Assembly: GCA_016801885.1 (NCBI GenBank) | Contig: JAFBJY010000316.1 | Span: 16,240-80,239 of the forward strand | From: Toxotes chatareus | Lineage: Eukaryota > Chordata > Actinopteri > Toxotidae | Direction of reading: 5' to 3' | Length of the DNA stretch: 64,000 nucleotides | Program-made: the position numbers and the translations under genes | Notes under the pieces: model-generated | The model's input: the letters and a program-made list of their open reading frames with translations, nothing else | The model's database searches: none | Told to the model about the DNA's origin: nothing | Shown here: in pieces, positions 11,263-22,893 of the stretch | How the letters are laid out: every line of letters begins with the position of its first letter | Numbering within the stretch: the first letter of the stretch is position 1

Positions 11263-11584
11263 CTGAATAAAGAATAAATCATGTGGATGAAAATCATTGA
11301 TAATCCAATCAGATATGTCCTAATCAATGAGCTTCTCTCTAACATGAGCAGAGTGACTGTGTCCTTCTGTTGCTGTGGATTATCATCATGTCAGCCTTCT
11401 ACACACATCAGAATCAGAATCAGATTTATTGGCCAAGTTTGTACATACAAGTTTGTACATACAAACAAGGAATTTGACTCCGGTTTTTCTTCCTCTCCTG
11501 CGTTACAACAACAAAAACAACAACAACAACAACACACAACTGACGGAACACTAATGGTGCAATGGGACAGTCTGAATGTGTCAG

Positions 11585-11795
11585 GGTTCACACTGCGCTC
11601 TTATTTTGTTTTGCTTATTTAGGGTTTCCTGTTTTATTTTGATATTATCTTAAGTTTCCGGTTGTTGGATTTTGGATTTCGAGCTAGCCTTTTTCCCTGT
11701 GGTACTTCTGCTTCCTCGGACTGATTCTCTGTGTAACGAACCTGGACTGATTAAAACCGTTTTTGATTCCACATACTCTGACAGAATGTGGGTAG
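11585..11795. other. Unclassified segment inside the LINE 3' region
   Basis: AT-rich stretch between the LINE tail and the RT C-terminal coding part (tgttttgcttatttagggtttcctg... to cctggactgattaaaacc). It reads like the end of another dispersed fish repeat nested in the LINE 3' region. No open frame and no clear target duplication were found. Confidence 0.3.
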
Positions 11796-11959
11796 TGCAA
11801 TTTTGTTCCAGAAGATAAATATATATATATATATATATTCAGGCTATTGAGAGAAATAGTGCAGGTTATAGTGCAAAAAACATAAAAGAGACGGTTTAAT
11901 GAGGTAGTGGAAAATGTGCAAAGATGCTGAAGGAGGTAGTGGGGAAAAAACAGTCACAT

Positions 11960-13288
11960 ATTCATCAGAGCCACATCCTGGGGAAAGAAACTGTCCTTGT
12001 GTCGGGGCGGTTTTGCGCGAGCAACGTTCTGAAGCGCCTGGAGGGGAGGAGTTTAAACAGTGTGACCAGGATGTGAGGGGTCTGCAGATATGTTTTTAGC
12101 ACGGTTCCTAACTCTGACCTGGTCTAGGTCTTGTATGGAGGGCAGGTCAGTGCCGATAATCCTCTCTGCAGCCCGGATTGTCCGTTGCAGTCCAGTCTTA
12201 TCCCGTTTGGTGGCTGATCCAAACCAGACGGTGATGGAAGTGCAGAGGACAGACTGGATGATGGCGCTGTAAAAAATGATCAGCAGCTCCTAAGGCAGGT
12301 TAAACTTCCTGAGCTGACGTAGGAAGTATAACCTCTGCTGAGCCTTCTTCCTTAAACAGTCAATGTGGAGGGTCCACTTCAGGTCCCGGGAGATGGTGGT
12401 ACCCAGAAACCTGAAAGGATTCCACGGTGGACACTGTATTGTTCATGATGGTGAGGGGGAGGGGAGTGGGGGGGGTTTCTCCTGAAGTCCACTGTCATCT
12501 CCACTGTTTTGAGCAGGTTCAGCTCCAGGTGGTTCTGACCACACCACAGGACCAGCTGTTTCACCTCCTGTCTGTAAGCAGACTTGTCGCCGTCCTGGAT
12601 CAGTCCAATGACAGTGGTGTCATCTGCGAACTTCAGAATTTTCACAGATGGATCACTTGAGGTGCAGTCATTAGTGTAGACGGAGAAGAGCAGTGGGGAG
12701 AGGACACACCCCTGGGGGGCAGCAGTGCTGATGGACCGGGTCTTGGATGTGATTCTCCCAAGCCTCACCTGCTGCTGCCTCTCCGTCAGGAAGCTGGTGA
12801 TCCACTGACAGGTGGAGGCGGGCACTGTGAGCTGGGAGAGCTTCTGATGGAGGAGTTCAGGGATGATGGTGTTGAACGCTGAACTGAAGTCCACGAACAG
12901 GATCCTTGCATATGTCCTTGGGGAGTCGAGGTGGTGCAGGATGTGTTGTAATCCCATGTTGACTGCATCATCCGCCGACCTGTTTGCCCGGTAGGCAAAC
13001 TGCAGGGGGGCCAGCAGGGGGCCAGCTATGTCCCTCAGGTGGTTCAACACCAGTCTCTCAAAAGTTTTCATGACCACAGACGTCAGGGCGACGGGTCTGC
13101 AGTCATTAAGTCCAGTGATAGTGGGCTTCTTGGGCACTGGGATGATGGTGGAGCGTTTGAGGCAGGAGGGCACTTCACACAGCTCCAGGGATTGGTTGAA
13201 GATCCGGGTGAAGATGGGAGTCAGCTGCTCAGCTCAGACTCTCAGGCAGGAGGGGGACACTCCATCAGGTCCTGGAGCCTTATTGTGG
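11960..13288 (-). pseudogene. LINE reverse transcriptase fragment
   Basis: The longest open part (13,173 down to 12,379) holds RT blocks in order: IIPVPKKPTITGLNDCRPVALTS, LLAPLQFAYRANRSADDA, LFVDFSSAFNTI (catalytic Asp), APQGCVLSPLLFSVYTND, ILKFADDTTVIGLI (catalytic F-A-D-D), LELNLLKTVEM, DFRRNP. Upstream, KAPGPDGV is followed by an in-frame TGA. Downstream, after a frameshift at about 12,470, other frames continue the usual C-terminal part (QQRLYFLRQLRKFNLP, SITVWFGSATK, AAERII). No endonuclease domain remains. Not functional. Confidence 0.9.
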
Positions 13289-13293
13289 TGACA

Positions 13294-14246
13294 TCATCCA
13301 AATGTCACCACAACATTCATACAACTATTCATGTCAACACAGATTCATATCAGTCAGGTCTGTCATTAGAGGATCAATATATTTAGTAGCTCAGTAGGTT
13401 TGTGCAGTTAAAATGAGAAGTCCACATGTTCACAGCTGGATCTGAAAACAACAGTCAGATGTCAGAAGCAGATTAAAGGAGTTGTTGGTGTCGTCCTTCA
13501 ACTCTCAGCTTCACAGCTCTGTTTGGAAACAGCTTCCAGCCTTTTTACAAACATCAGATCTGATGGTGTCGTTCATCATCATCACCTCTATGACTTTAAC
13601 CAGGTGTAAAACCTGTTTGTTGAAGAGCTCTGCACCTGTTGACAGGTAGAAATGAGCAGCTGTAGCAGAAGATCTGAGCTTTTGCTGCAGTTTGATCTTC
13701 ATGGAGTGTGGTAAACATTTACTGACATGTATCTGTACACTGATGAATCACTGTTACACTGTCTTCTGTAATAAGTCCTGAGGGTGGTTCTGACCTTTGA
13801 CCCCGGACGCTCCAGTCATGGAGACTGTAGTTTGTCAGTGTGTGAGATCTGCTCATTGGAAACTGCTCTTACTGGAATTAGTTGCTCAGAGAACAGACTC
13901 CCGCTGAGCTTGTCCTCACTGCAGTTTGGTATCATAGGCTGGTGGAGGAAGGAGCAGTTCAACACATTCTATCATGTCTCTCATGTGTAGAGTCTATTTC
14001 CTGGATCCACAACGAAAACATTCATTCAACTCAACAGAGACTGAGCACAAAGTGGTTTTCATTCATAACAGAGCTTTGAAAACTTTCCTAAACTCTGTCA
14101 TCCAAAGATCTCTTCATTCACTCCATGTTTCATTTCTCAGAGATTCAACAGTCAGATGATTGTTAAATAAAGTGGGATTTGTTAGGGAACAGCAGCTTTT
14201 TCACATCTATATCCAGTGTGTACCTGCTCTAAATCCCAAACACTGT
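13294..14246. other. Intron sequence kept in both inverted arms
   Basis: No exon is identified. The stretch matches the inverted right arm at about 62,200-62,830 with the order kept, for example 13,560-13,710 against 62,440-62,620. A 63-codon minus-strand frame at 13,511-13,702 has no recognisable domain. By position it lies between LRR exons of the minus-strand NLR gene. Confidence 0.5.
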
Positions 14247-14708
14247 AGCTGTGTCCCAATTCAGGGTCTGCATCCTTCGAAGTGCGCATTTGAAGGCCGC
14301 TTACGTCACAACGCTGCGCGAAGGCTGTCCCAATTCGCCAAAAATCGAAGGGTCCTTAAAATGCGCCCTTCTAATGCGTCCCACTTTTCCCTGAATTCGG
14401 AGGATGCATCACTACCATCCTTCGTGGCCTCACATATCCCAAGATGCTTTGCGCGCCTGTACTAACGGCAATGGCAAGCAGCAGCAGCAGCAGCACCGCC
14501 AGCTTTGTTGTCTGTTTTGCCGTTTATCTGCCGTTCGTCCGGCTTGGGGGGGTTATGACGTTATGCCGCAACCAGGAAGTGCCCCGAAGCACTGTCCCAA
14601 TTACCAACGGTTAACGTAGCCTTCGGAGGATCCTCCGAAGCTGCATCCTTCGGAGACCACGTAGGCTGCGCACTTCGAAGGATGCAGACCCTGAATTGGG
14701 ACACAGCT
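14247..14708. mobile_element. MITE with ~45-bp inverted termini
   Basis: A 462-bp element starting AGCTGTGTCCCAATTC, then GGGTCTGCATCCTTCGAAG, and ending with the reverse complement (CTTCGAAGGATGCAGACCC, GAATTGGGACACAGCT). The interior is GC-rich, with several further cgaagg/ccttcg stretches and a CAG run at about 14,477-14,492. There is no transposase. The target duplication is unclear: TGT is found on both sides, but other frames are possible. This kind of terminus is common in fish nonautonomous hAT or Harbinger elements; I cannot choose between them. Confidence 0.82.
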
Positions 14709-15539
14709 TGTGACTGGTCTCAGCTGCCTTCTTTTTGTAGTCATGACAACAGAGAGTCCTTTCTCCTCTCCAGTAGCTCCAGAAGAATTCATGTCCCTCA
14801 CACACTCTACAGCCTCACCTTCACTGACTGATGGACCACAACATCAACCTCTGGAAGCTGTCCTGTCCAACATGTCCCCATCATGACTCTGCTCCTGTCT
14901 CCCTTTAAATAAACCCTGCTCAAGTCTTTGACTTTTATTTGGAGCCATAAGGAAAACCATTTGGAATAAGTGAGAACTCTGATCTGACTCCACTAAGTTA
15001 TCATGAGGCCGTCTCCATTAGAAAAACATTTTTACTGTCCAGGATTTTTCTCTGACTCCAGGATATTTTTCTCCAGTTGAGCTCAGTGAACAGTGACAGC
15101 TGCTAAAGATGATCTCTCTCTGTGAGCTACCTGCTGCTGTTAGCTTCACGTCCATTAGCTGCAACAGGGGCTGACTTTTACCAAAAGGTACAAATGAAAC
15201 TAATGGACTGACAACATCAGAGCTGCACATATTTAAATATGAAAGGATGAAATATTTAGACGAAGCGTGGCAGACGACTGAATAATGATTTGTCGTCAAC
15301 ACAAAACTGATCGAGCACAAACACAATTAACAAACCAATAAGGTTGAATTCTTTTCAACATGATGTGATCAGAGAGATGTGATCTGTCTTTAGGAGAAAT
15401 TAGGGGTGGGCGATATGGCAAAAATATCACATCACGGTTTGTTAATGGTAAAATCACGATCACGATTTTATCAGTTCATTTTTACAGTGAAGTTAATTTA
15501 GAACCAAACTATTCTCTATGTAAAAACTTAGCCCTAAAG
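14709..15539. other. Unassigned intron sequence
   Basis: No domain, exon or repeat is recognised. Part of it (about 15,400-15,539) is kept in the inverted right arm near 61,500-61,570. Short open frames here have no coding signature. Confidence 0.35.
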
Positions 15540-15785
15540 ATAAAAGAGTCACCTCTTTCCACCGTTTGCTCCTTCTCTCACACAGCGTGCTTTTTATCAA
15601 AGGCTTGTGTTATAGTTGGTTGTTTCTGTGTAATGTCTTTAGCCGTTACCACTGGCTGATGTGTGGTTGGCCTCGCTGCTTGGCTCTCAGCTAATTGTTC
15701 TGGATGCTGCCTCTTCAGGTGGTTAAAGAGGTTCGTTGTGTTTGCGCTTTGTCGTTTGGAGAAAACCCAAACCAGTTCCATACGC
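15540..15785 (-). pseudogene. hAT transposase N-terminal fragment (BED zinc finger)
   Basis: Minus-strand frame reading LVWVFSKRQSANTTNLFNHLKRQHPEQ, the second half of a BED zinc finger with its H-x5-H pair (NTTNLFNHLKRQHPEQ), followed by the linker QKQPTITQAFDKK typical of ZBED1-like hAT transposases. After a frameshift near 15,590 another frame continues SKRWKEVT, the start of the region after the BED domain. The first Cys pair and the whole catalytic RNase H-like core are missing. The right arm holds an error-rich inverted copy at about 61,245-61,480. Confidence 0.8.
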
Positions 15786-16028
15786 AGTGTTGGGGAGTAA
15801 CGGAACACGTGTAACGGCGTTATGTATTCGGAATACAAATTATGAGTAACTGTATTCCATTAGAGTTACAGTTTAAATAGATAGTATTCAGAATACAGTT
15901 ACATTGTTGAAATCAATGGATTACGTGACGATACTTCTCTGTTTCACGACTTTATATTTATTCTCTAAATGAACGAAGGCAACCCGATGCGTTTCCCAGA
16001 AGACCCAGCTCCACGATAACAAACGTAA
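15786..16028. repeat. GTAACGG-type terminal repeat next to the hAT remnant
   Basis: Starts gtgttggggagtaacggaac and contains repeated gaatacagttac / gtaactgtattcc motifs, a sequence type commonly found in fish nonautonomous transposons. It touches the BED fragment on one side and the macrosatellite on the other. The inverted right arm carries it at about 61,020-61,240 and there continues directly into the aacgagct sequence that here lies beyond the array at 31,229. The array is therefore inserted into this element. Confidence 0.6.
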
Positions 16029-17763
16029 ATTAAAGCTGCAAGCAGCGATGACGGGCCCTCGCACCCCTTGCGACCCGCGGGAGTCGCAGCCGGCGCAGCC
16101 AAGAGTACCAGAGTCCTCCTATGTCCTCTCCTCTTCTCCCCAGTACACGTCATAGTACAAACAGGTTATTTCCTGTTACCAGCAGGGGGCGCCACGAGTA
16201 AGGCGGGAGTTTGACATATGGAGCCGTTCAGGGCAGAGCCCTCATCATGCTCATGAAGTTTGAAGATGTTTGGATAAAGTATGTGGACGTGAGAGCCATT
16301 CAAAATGTCATGGCAAATTCACCAAACGCCACCGAACTTTGGCGGGCCACAGAGGCCACGCCCTTTAACTTAGAGAAAAGCCTTTGATAACTTTTGATCA
16401 TCATGGTCTTGAGGTGAGGTCCTCCAGATATGAAGTTGATCGGGTGAAATCCCTAGCACGAGTTCATCCGCATACCAATGGTGGAAAGCAGTGAAATTTG
16501 GCCGCCAAAAACAACATGGCCGACTTCCTGCTAGGTTGAGGTCATGGTGTCAAGAGACTTTTTTGTGTGTCAGGAAGTGTTCTTTATGTGTACCGATTTT
16601 CATCTTCGTACTCCAAAAAAACCCATATGGAGAGGGGTATTTTAAATATTCAAGGGGGCGCCGTTGAGCCATTTTGCCCCGCCCAATTACAAAAACCCCA
16701 TCAGAGTCTAGGACCAGCCCCCAAGAACGTGTGTATGAATTTTTATGATCATAGGAGGTGGTTAAGGTCATTACAAATCCAAGCGTAATTTCACGGCGAG
16801 GATCGTCAGTTGCCGCGCCACACACAAAGCCATTGCACCCAGCTTCATGGCCTTTATAATGTAGCTTCACCAAGTAGTTGGGAAGGTTGTAGAGCAGAAA
16901 CGAAGCCGATGGTGTCAACTATTAAGGAGCAGTAGACTTCAGAGTAAAAATAGGTCATTTCCTGTTACCAGCAGGGGACGCCACGAGTAAGGCGGGAGTT
17001 TGACATATGGAGGTGTTCAGGGCAGAGCCCTGATCATGCTCATGAAGTTTGAAGATGTTTGGATAAAGTATGTGGACGTGAGAGCCATTCAAAATGTCAT
17101 GGAAAATTCACCAAACGCCACCGAACTTTGGCGGGCCACAGAGGCCACGCCCTTTAACTTAGAGAAAAGCCTTTGATAACTTTTGATCATCATGGTCTTG
17201 AGGTGAGGTCCACCAAATATGAAGTGGATCGGGTGAAATCCCTAGCACAAGTTCGTCCGCATACCAATGGTGTAATTCGCCAAAATCGCCAACTTCCGAC
17301 CACAATGGCGGACTTCCTGTTGGGTTGAGGTCATGGTGTCAAGAGACTTTTTGGTGTGTCTCGGTATGATCAACATGTGTACCAATTTTCATGCACCTAT
17401 GACAAACTAAGCCCAATGGGAGGGGGTTTTGAAAATTTCAAGGGGCGCTCTGGAGCCATTTTGCCCCCCATTTACAACGACCACAAAATATCAAATTTTT
17501 CACCAGACCTGATGAGTGTGCAAAATTTCAGGCGTTTTAGAGCATGGGAAGGGGTTGAAAAATGCAGTTGTTTGGGAGGACAAATAATAATAATAATAAT
17601 AAACATTAGAATTACAATAGGGCCTTCGCACCACTCGGTGCTCGGGCCCTAATAAACATTACAAAAACAATAGGGCCTTCGCACCACTCGGTGCTCGGGC
17701 CCTAATAAACATTAGAATTACAATAGGGCCTTCGCACCACTCGGTGCTCGGGCCCTAATAATA
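16029..17763 (+). repeat. Array unit 1
   Basis: First-half CTCF-like motif CCAGCAGGGGGCGCC at 16,179-16,193; second-half variant CCAGCAGGGGACGCC at 16,968-16,982. The unit ends in aataataat plus three terminal hairpins. Confidence 0.93.
17620..17755 (+). repeat. Cluster of three terminal hairpins
   Basis: Three copies of a 30-nt palindromic end: stem GGGCC/GGCCC, inner stem GCACC/GGTGC, loop ACTC. They are separated by ctaataaacatta-type spacers ending in attacaata or caaaaacaata. No unit body lies between them, so they are solo ends. Confidence 0.9.
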
Positions 17764-19313
17764 ATTAAAGCTGCAAGCAGCGATGACGGGCCCTCGCACC
17801 CCTTGCGACCCGCACGAGTCGCAGCCGGCGCAGCCAAGAGTACCAGAGTCCTCCTATGTCCTCTCCTCTTCTCCCCAGTACACGTCATAGTACAAACAGG
17901 TTATTTCCTGTTACCAGCAGGGGGCGCCACGAGTAAGGCGGGAGTTTGACATATGGAGCCGTTCAGGGCAGAGCCCTCATCATGCTCATGAAGTTTGAAG
18001 ATGTTTGGATAAAGTATGTGGACGTGAGAGCCATTCAAAATGTCATGGCAAATTCACCAAACGCCACCGAACTTTGGCGAGCCACAGAGGCCACGCCCTT
18101 TAACTTAGAGAAAAGCCTTTGATAACTTTTGATCATCATGGTCTTGAGGTGAGGTCCACCAGATATGAAGTTGATCGGGTGAAATCCCTAGCACGAGTTA
18201 AATCCGCATACCAATGGTGGAAAGCAGTGAAATTTGGCCGCCAAAAACAAAATGGCCGACTTCCTGCTAGGTTGAGGTCATGGTGTCAAGAGACTTTTTG
18301 TGCGTCAGGAAGTGTTCTTTATGTGTACCGATTTTCATCTTCGTACTCCAAAAAACCCATATGGAGAGGGGTATTTTAAATCTTCAAAGGGGCGCCGTTG
18401 AGCCATTTTGCCCCCCCAATTACAAAAACCCCATCAGAGTCTAGGACCAGCCCCCAAGAACGTGTGTATGAATTTTTAGGATCATAGGAGGTGGTTAAGG
18501 TCATTACAAATCCAAGCGTAATTTCACGGCGAGGATCGTCAGTTGCAGCGCCGCCACACAGATGCCATTGCACCCAGCTTCACGGCCTTTATAATGTAGC
18601 TTCACCAAGTAGTTGGGAAGGATGTAGAGCAGAAACCAAGCCGATGGTGTCAACTATTAAGGAGCAGTACACTTCAGAGTAAAAATAGGTCATTTCCTGT
18701 TACCAGCAGGGACGCCACGAGTAAGGCGGGAGTTTGACATATGGAGGCGTTCAGGGCAGAGCCCTGATCAAGCTCATGAAGTTTGAAGATGTTTGGATAA
18801 AGTATGTGGACGTGAGAGCCATTCAAAATGTCATGGCAAATTCACCAAGCGCCACCGAACTTTGGCGAGCCACAGAGGCCACGCCCTTTAACTTAGAGAA
18901 AAGCCTTTGATAACTTTTGATCATCATGGTCTTGAGGTGAGGTCCTCCAGATATGAAGTGGATCAGGTGAAATCCCTAGCACGAGTTCGTCCGCATACCA
19001 ATGGTGTATTTCGCCAAAATCGCCAACTTCCGACCACAATGGTGGACTTCCTGTTGGGTTGAGGTCATGGTGTCAAGAGACTTTTTGGTGTGTCTCGGTA
19101 TGATCAACATGTGTACCAATTTTCATGCACCTATGACAAACTAAGCCCAATGGGGGGGGTTTTGAAAATTTCAAGGGGCGCTCTTGAGCCATTTGGCCCC
19201 CCCCATTTACAACGACCACAAAATATCAAATTTTTCACCAGACCTGATGAGTGTGCAAAATTTCAGGCGTTTTAGAGCATGGGAAGGGGTTGAAAAATGC
19301 AGTTGTTTGGGAG

Positions 19314-19374
<61 letters not shown>

Positions 19375-19422
19375 CATTACAAAAACAATAGGGCCTTCGC
19401 ACCACTCGGTGCTCGGGCCCTA
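17764..19422 (+). repeat. Array unit 2
   Basis: Intact motif at 17,914-17,928. The second-half variant is further shortened (ccagcagggacgcc, 18,713-18,726). Ends in a long (TAA)n tract and a single hairpin. Confidence 0.93.
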
Positions 19423-20967
19423 ATTAAAGCTGCAAGCAGCGATGACGGGCCCTCGCACCCCTTGCGACCCGCGGGAGTCGCAGCCGGCGCAGCCAAGAGT
19501 ACCAGAGTCCTCCTATGTCCTCTCCTCTTCTCCCCAGTACACGTCATAGTACAAACAGGTTATTTCCTGTTACCAGCAGGGGGCGCCACGAGTAAGGCGG
19601 GAGTTTGACATATGGAGCCGTTCAGGGCAGAGCCGTCATCATGCTCATGAAGTTTGAAGATGTTTGGATAAAGTATGTGGACGTGAGAGCCATTCAAAAT
19701 GTCATGGCAAATTCACCAAACGCCATCGAACTTTGGCGGGCCACAGAGGCCACGCCCTTTAACTTAGAGAAAAGTCTCTTATAACTTTTGATCATCATGG
19801 TCTTGAGGTGAGGTCCACCAGATATGAAGTTGATCGGGTGAAATCCCTAGCACGAGTTCATCCGCATACCAGTGGTGGAAAGCAGTGAAATTTGGCATAA
19901 AAACAAAATGGCCGACTTCCTGCTGGGTTGAGGTCATGGTGTCAAGAGACTTTTTGTGCGTCAGGAAGTGTTTTTATGTGTACCGATTTTCATCTTCGTA
20001 CTCCAAAAAACCCATATGGAGAGGGGTATTTTAAATATTCAAAGGGGCAGTTGAGCCATTTTGCCCTTAATTACAAAAACCCCATCAGAGTCTAGGACCA
20101 GCCCCCAAGAACGTGTGTATGAATTTTTATGATCATAGGAGGTGGTTAAGGTAATTACAAATCAAAGCGTAATTTCACGGCGAGGATGCGTCAGTTGCAG
20201 CGCGCCGCCACACGGATGCCATTGCACCCAGCTTCACGGCCTTTATAATGTAGCTTCACCAAGTAGTTGGGAAGGTTGTAGAGCAGAAACCAAGCCGATG
20301 GTTTCAACTATTAAGGAGCAGTACACTTCAGAGTAAAAATAGGTCATTTCCTGTTACCAGCAGGGGACGCCACGAGTAAGGCGGGAGTTTGACATATGGA
20401 GGCGTTCAGGGCAGAGCCCTGATCAAGCTCATGAAGTTTGAAGATGTTTGGATAAAGTATGTGGACGTGAGAGCCATTCAAAATGTCATGGAAAATTCAC
20501 CAAAGCGCCACCAAACTTTGGCGGGCCACAGAGGCCACGCCCTTTAACTTAGAGAAAAGCCTTTGATAACTTTTGATCATCATGGTCTTGAGGTGAGGTC
20601 CACCAAATATGAAGTGGATCAGGTGAAATCCCTAGCACGAGTTCGTCCGCATACCAATGGTGTATTTCGCCAAAATCGCCAACTTCCGACCACAATGGCG
20701 GACTTCCTGTTGTGTTGAGGTCATGGTGTCAAGAGACTTTTTGGTGTGTCTCGGTATGATCAACATGTGTACCAATTTTCATGCACCTATGACAAACTAA
20801 GCCCAATGGGAGGGGTTTTGAAAATTTCAAGGGGCGCTCTTGAGCCATTTGGCCCCCCATTTACAACGACCACAAAATATCAAATTTTTCACCAGACCTG
20901 ATGAGTGTGCAAAATTTCAGGCGTTTTAGAGCATGGGAAGGGCTTGAAAAATGCAGTTGTTTGGGAG

Positions 20968-21020
<53 letters not shown>
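19423..21020 (+). repeat. Array unit 3
   Basis: Intact motif at 19,573-19,587; second-half GGGGAC variant at 20,357-20,371. Ends in a (TAA)n tract with no hairpin, directly joined to unit 4. Confidence 0.93.
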
Positions 21021-21022
<2 letters not shown>

Positions 21023-22893
21023 TAAAGCTGCAAGCAGCGATGACGGGCCCTCGCACCCCTTGCGACCCGCGGGAGTCGCAGCCGGTGCAGCCAAGAGTAC
21101 CAGAGTCCTCCTATGTCCTCTCCTCTTCTCCCCAGTACACGTCATAGTACAAACAGGTTATTTCCTGTTACCAGCAGGGGGCGCCACGAGTAAGGCGGGA
21201 GTTTGACATATGGAGCCGTTCAGGGCAGAGCCCTCATCATGCTCATGAAGTTTGAAGATGTTTGGATAAAGTATGTGGACGTGAGAGCCATTCAAAATGT
21301 CATGGCAAATTCACCAAACGCCACCGAACTTTGGCGAGCCACAGAGGCCACGCCCTTTAACTTAGAGAAAAGCCTTTGATAACTTTTGATCATCATGGTC
21401 TTGAGGTGAGGTCCACCAGATATGAAGTTGATCGGGTGAAATCCCTAGCACGAGTTCGTCCGCATACCAATGGTGGAAAGCACTGAAATTTGGCCGCCAA
21501 AAACAAAATGGCCGACTTCCTGCTAGGTTGAGGTCATGGTGTCAAGAGACTTTTTGTGCGTCAGGAAGTGTTCTTTATGTGTACCGATTTTCATCTTCGT
21601 ACTCCAAAAAAACCCATATGGAGAGGGGTATTTTAAATCTTCAGGGGGCGCCGTTGAGCCATTTTGCCCTTAATTACAAAAACCCCATCAGAGTCTAGGA
21701 CCAGCCCCCAAGAACGTGTGTATGAATTTTTAGGATCATAGGAGGTGGTTAAGGTCATTACAAATCCAAGCGTAATTTCACGGCGAGGATGCGTCAGTTG
21801 CAGCGCCGCCACACAGATGCCATTGCACCCAGCTTCACGGCCTTTATAATGTAGCTTCACCAAGTAGTTGGGAAGGTTGTAGAGCAGAAACCAAGCCGAT
21901 GGTGTCAACTATTAAGGAGCAGTACACTTCAGAGTAAAAATAGGTCATTTCCTGTTACCAGCAGGGGACGCCATGAGTAAGGCGGGAGTTTGACATATGG
22001 AGGCGTTCAGGGCAGAGCCCTGATCAAGCTCATGAAGTTTGAAGATGTTTGGATAAAGTATGTGGACGTGAGAGCCATTCAAAATGTCATGGCAAATTCA
22101 CCAAACGCCACCAAACTTTGGCGGGCCACAGAGGCCACGCCCTTTAACTTAGAGAAAAGCCTTTGATAACTTTTGATCATCATGGTCTTGAGGTGAGGTC
22201 CACCAAATATGAAGTGGATCAGGTGAAATCCCTAGCACGAGTTCGTCCGCATACCAATGGTGTATTTCGCCAAAATCGCCAACTTCCGACCACAATGGCG
22301 GACTTCCTGTTGGGTTGAGGTCATGGTGTCAAGAGACTTTTTGGTGTGTCTCGGTATGATCAACATGTGTACCAATTTTCATGCACCTATGACAAACTAA
22401 GCCCAATGGGAGGGGGTTTTGAAAATTTCAAGGGGCGCTGCTGAGAGCCATTTGGCCCCCCCCATTTACAACGACCACAAAATATCAAATTTTTCACCAG
22501 ACCTGATGAGTGTGCAAAATTTCAGGCGTTTTAGAGCATGGGAAGGGGTTGAAAAATGCAGTTGTTTGGGAGGACAAATAATAATAATAATAATAATAAT
22601 AATAAACATTAGAATTACAATAGGGCCTTCGCACCACTCGGTGCTCGGGCCCTAATAATAATAATAATAAACATTACAAAAACAATAGGGCCTTCGCACC
22701 ACTCGGTGCTCGGGCCCTAATAATAAACATTACAAAAACAATAGGGCCTTCGCACCACTCGGTGCTCGGGCCCTAATAAACATTAGAATTACAATAGGGC
22801 CTTCGCACCACTCGGTGCTCGGGCCCTAATAATAATAAACATTAGAATTACAATAGGGCCTTCGCACCACTCGGTGCTCGGGCCCTACTAATA
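21021..22893 (+). repeat. Array unit 4
   Basis: Intact motif at 21,171-21,185; second-half variant at 21,958-21,972. Ends with five successive hairpin termini, making it one of the longest units. Confidence 0.93.
22623..22885 (+). repeat. Cluster of five terminal hairpins
   Basis: Five successive copies of the GGGCC-GCACC-ACTC-GGTGC-GGGCCC terminus with variable (TAA)n spacers. Two spacer types alternate (cattagaattacaata and cattacaaaaacaata), so at least two end variants were used in the build-up. Confidence 0.9.

Larger units (their letters stand above)
11404..13293 (-). mobile_element. 5'-truncated LINE (non-LTR retrotransposon)
   Basis: A minus-strand LINE whose 5' end is cut inside reverse transcriptase (starting K-A-P-G-P-D-G-V) and whose 3' end is the (TGATTC)n-type tail read on the minus strand next to ttggccaataaat, typical of a common fish LINE. 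Clade placement (Rex1/CR1/L2-like) is from memory only. The inverted right-arm copy (around 62,835) joins the sequence left of 11,404 directly to the sequence right of 13,293, which fixes the insertion limits. An acatc-like repeat flanks both ends and may be the target duplication. It also holds an (AAC)n run (about 11,507-11,534) and an (AT)n run (about 11,819-11,838). Confidence 0.88.

Noticed and set aside
13511..13702. 63-codon minus-strand frame in the intron block
   Set aside because: Sequence is kept in the right arm, but so is the noncoding surrounding; no domain and no splice context.
14160..14805. Open frames around 14.2-14.8 kb on both strands
   Set aside because: They lie within or across the inverted termini of the MITE; mirror-image frames follow from the palindromic ends.
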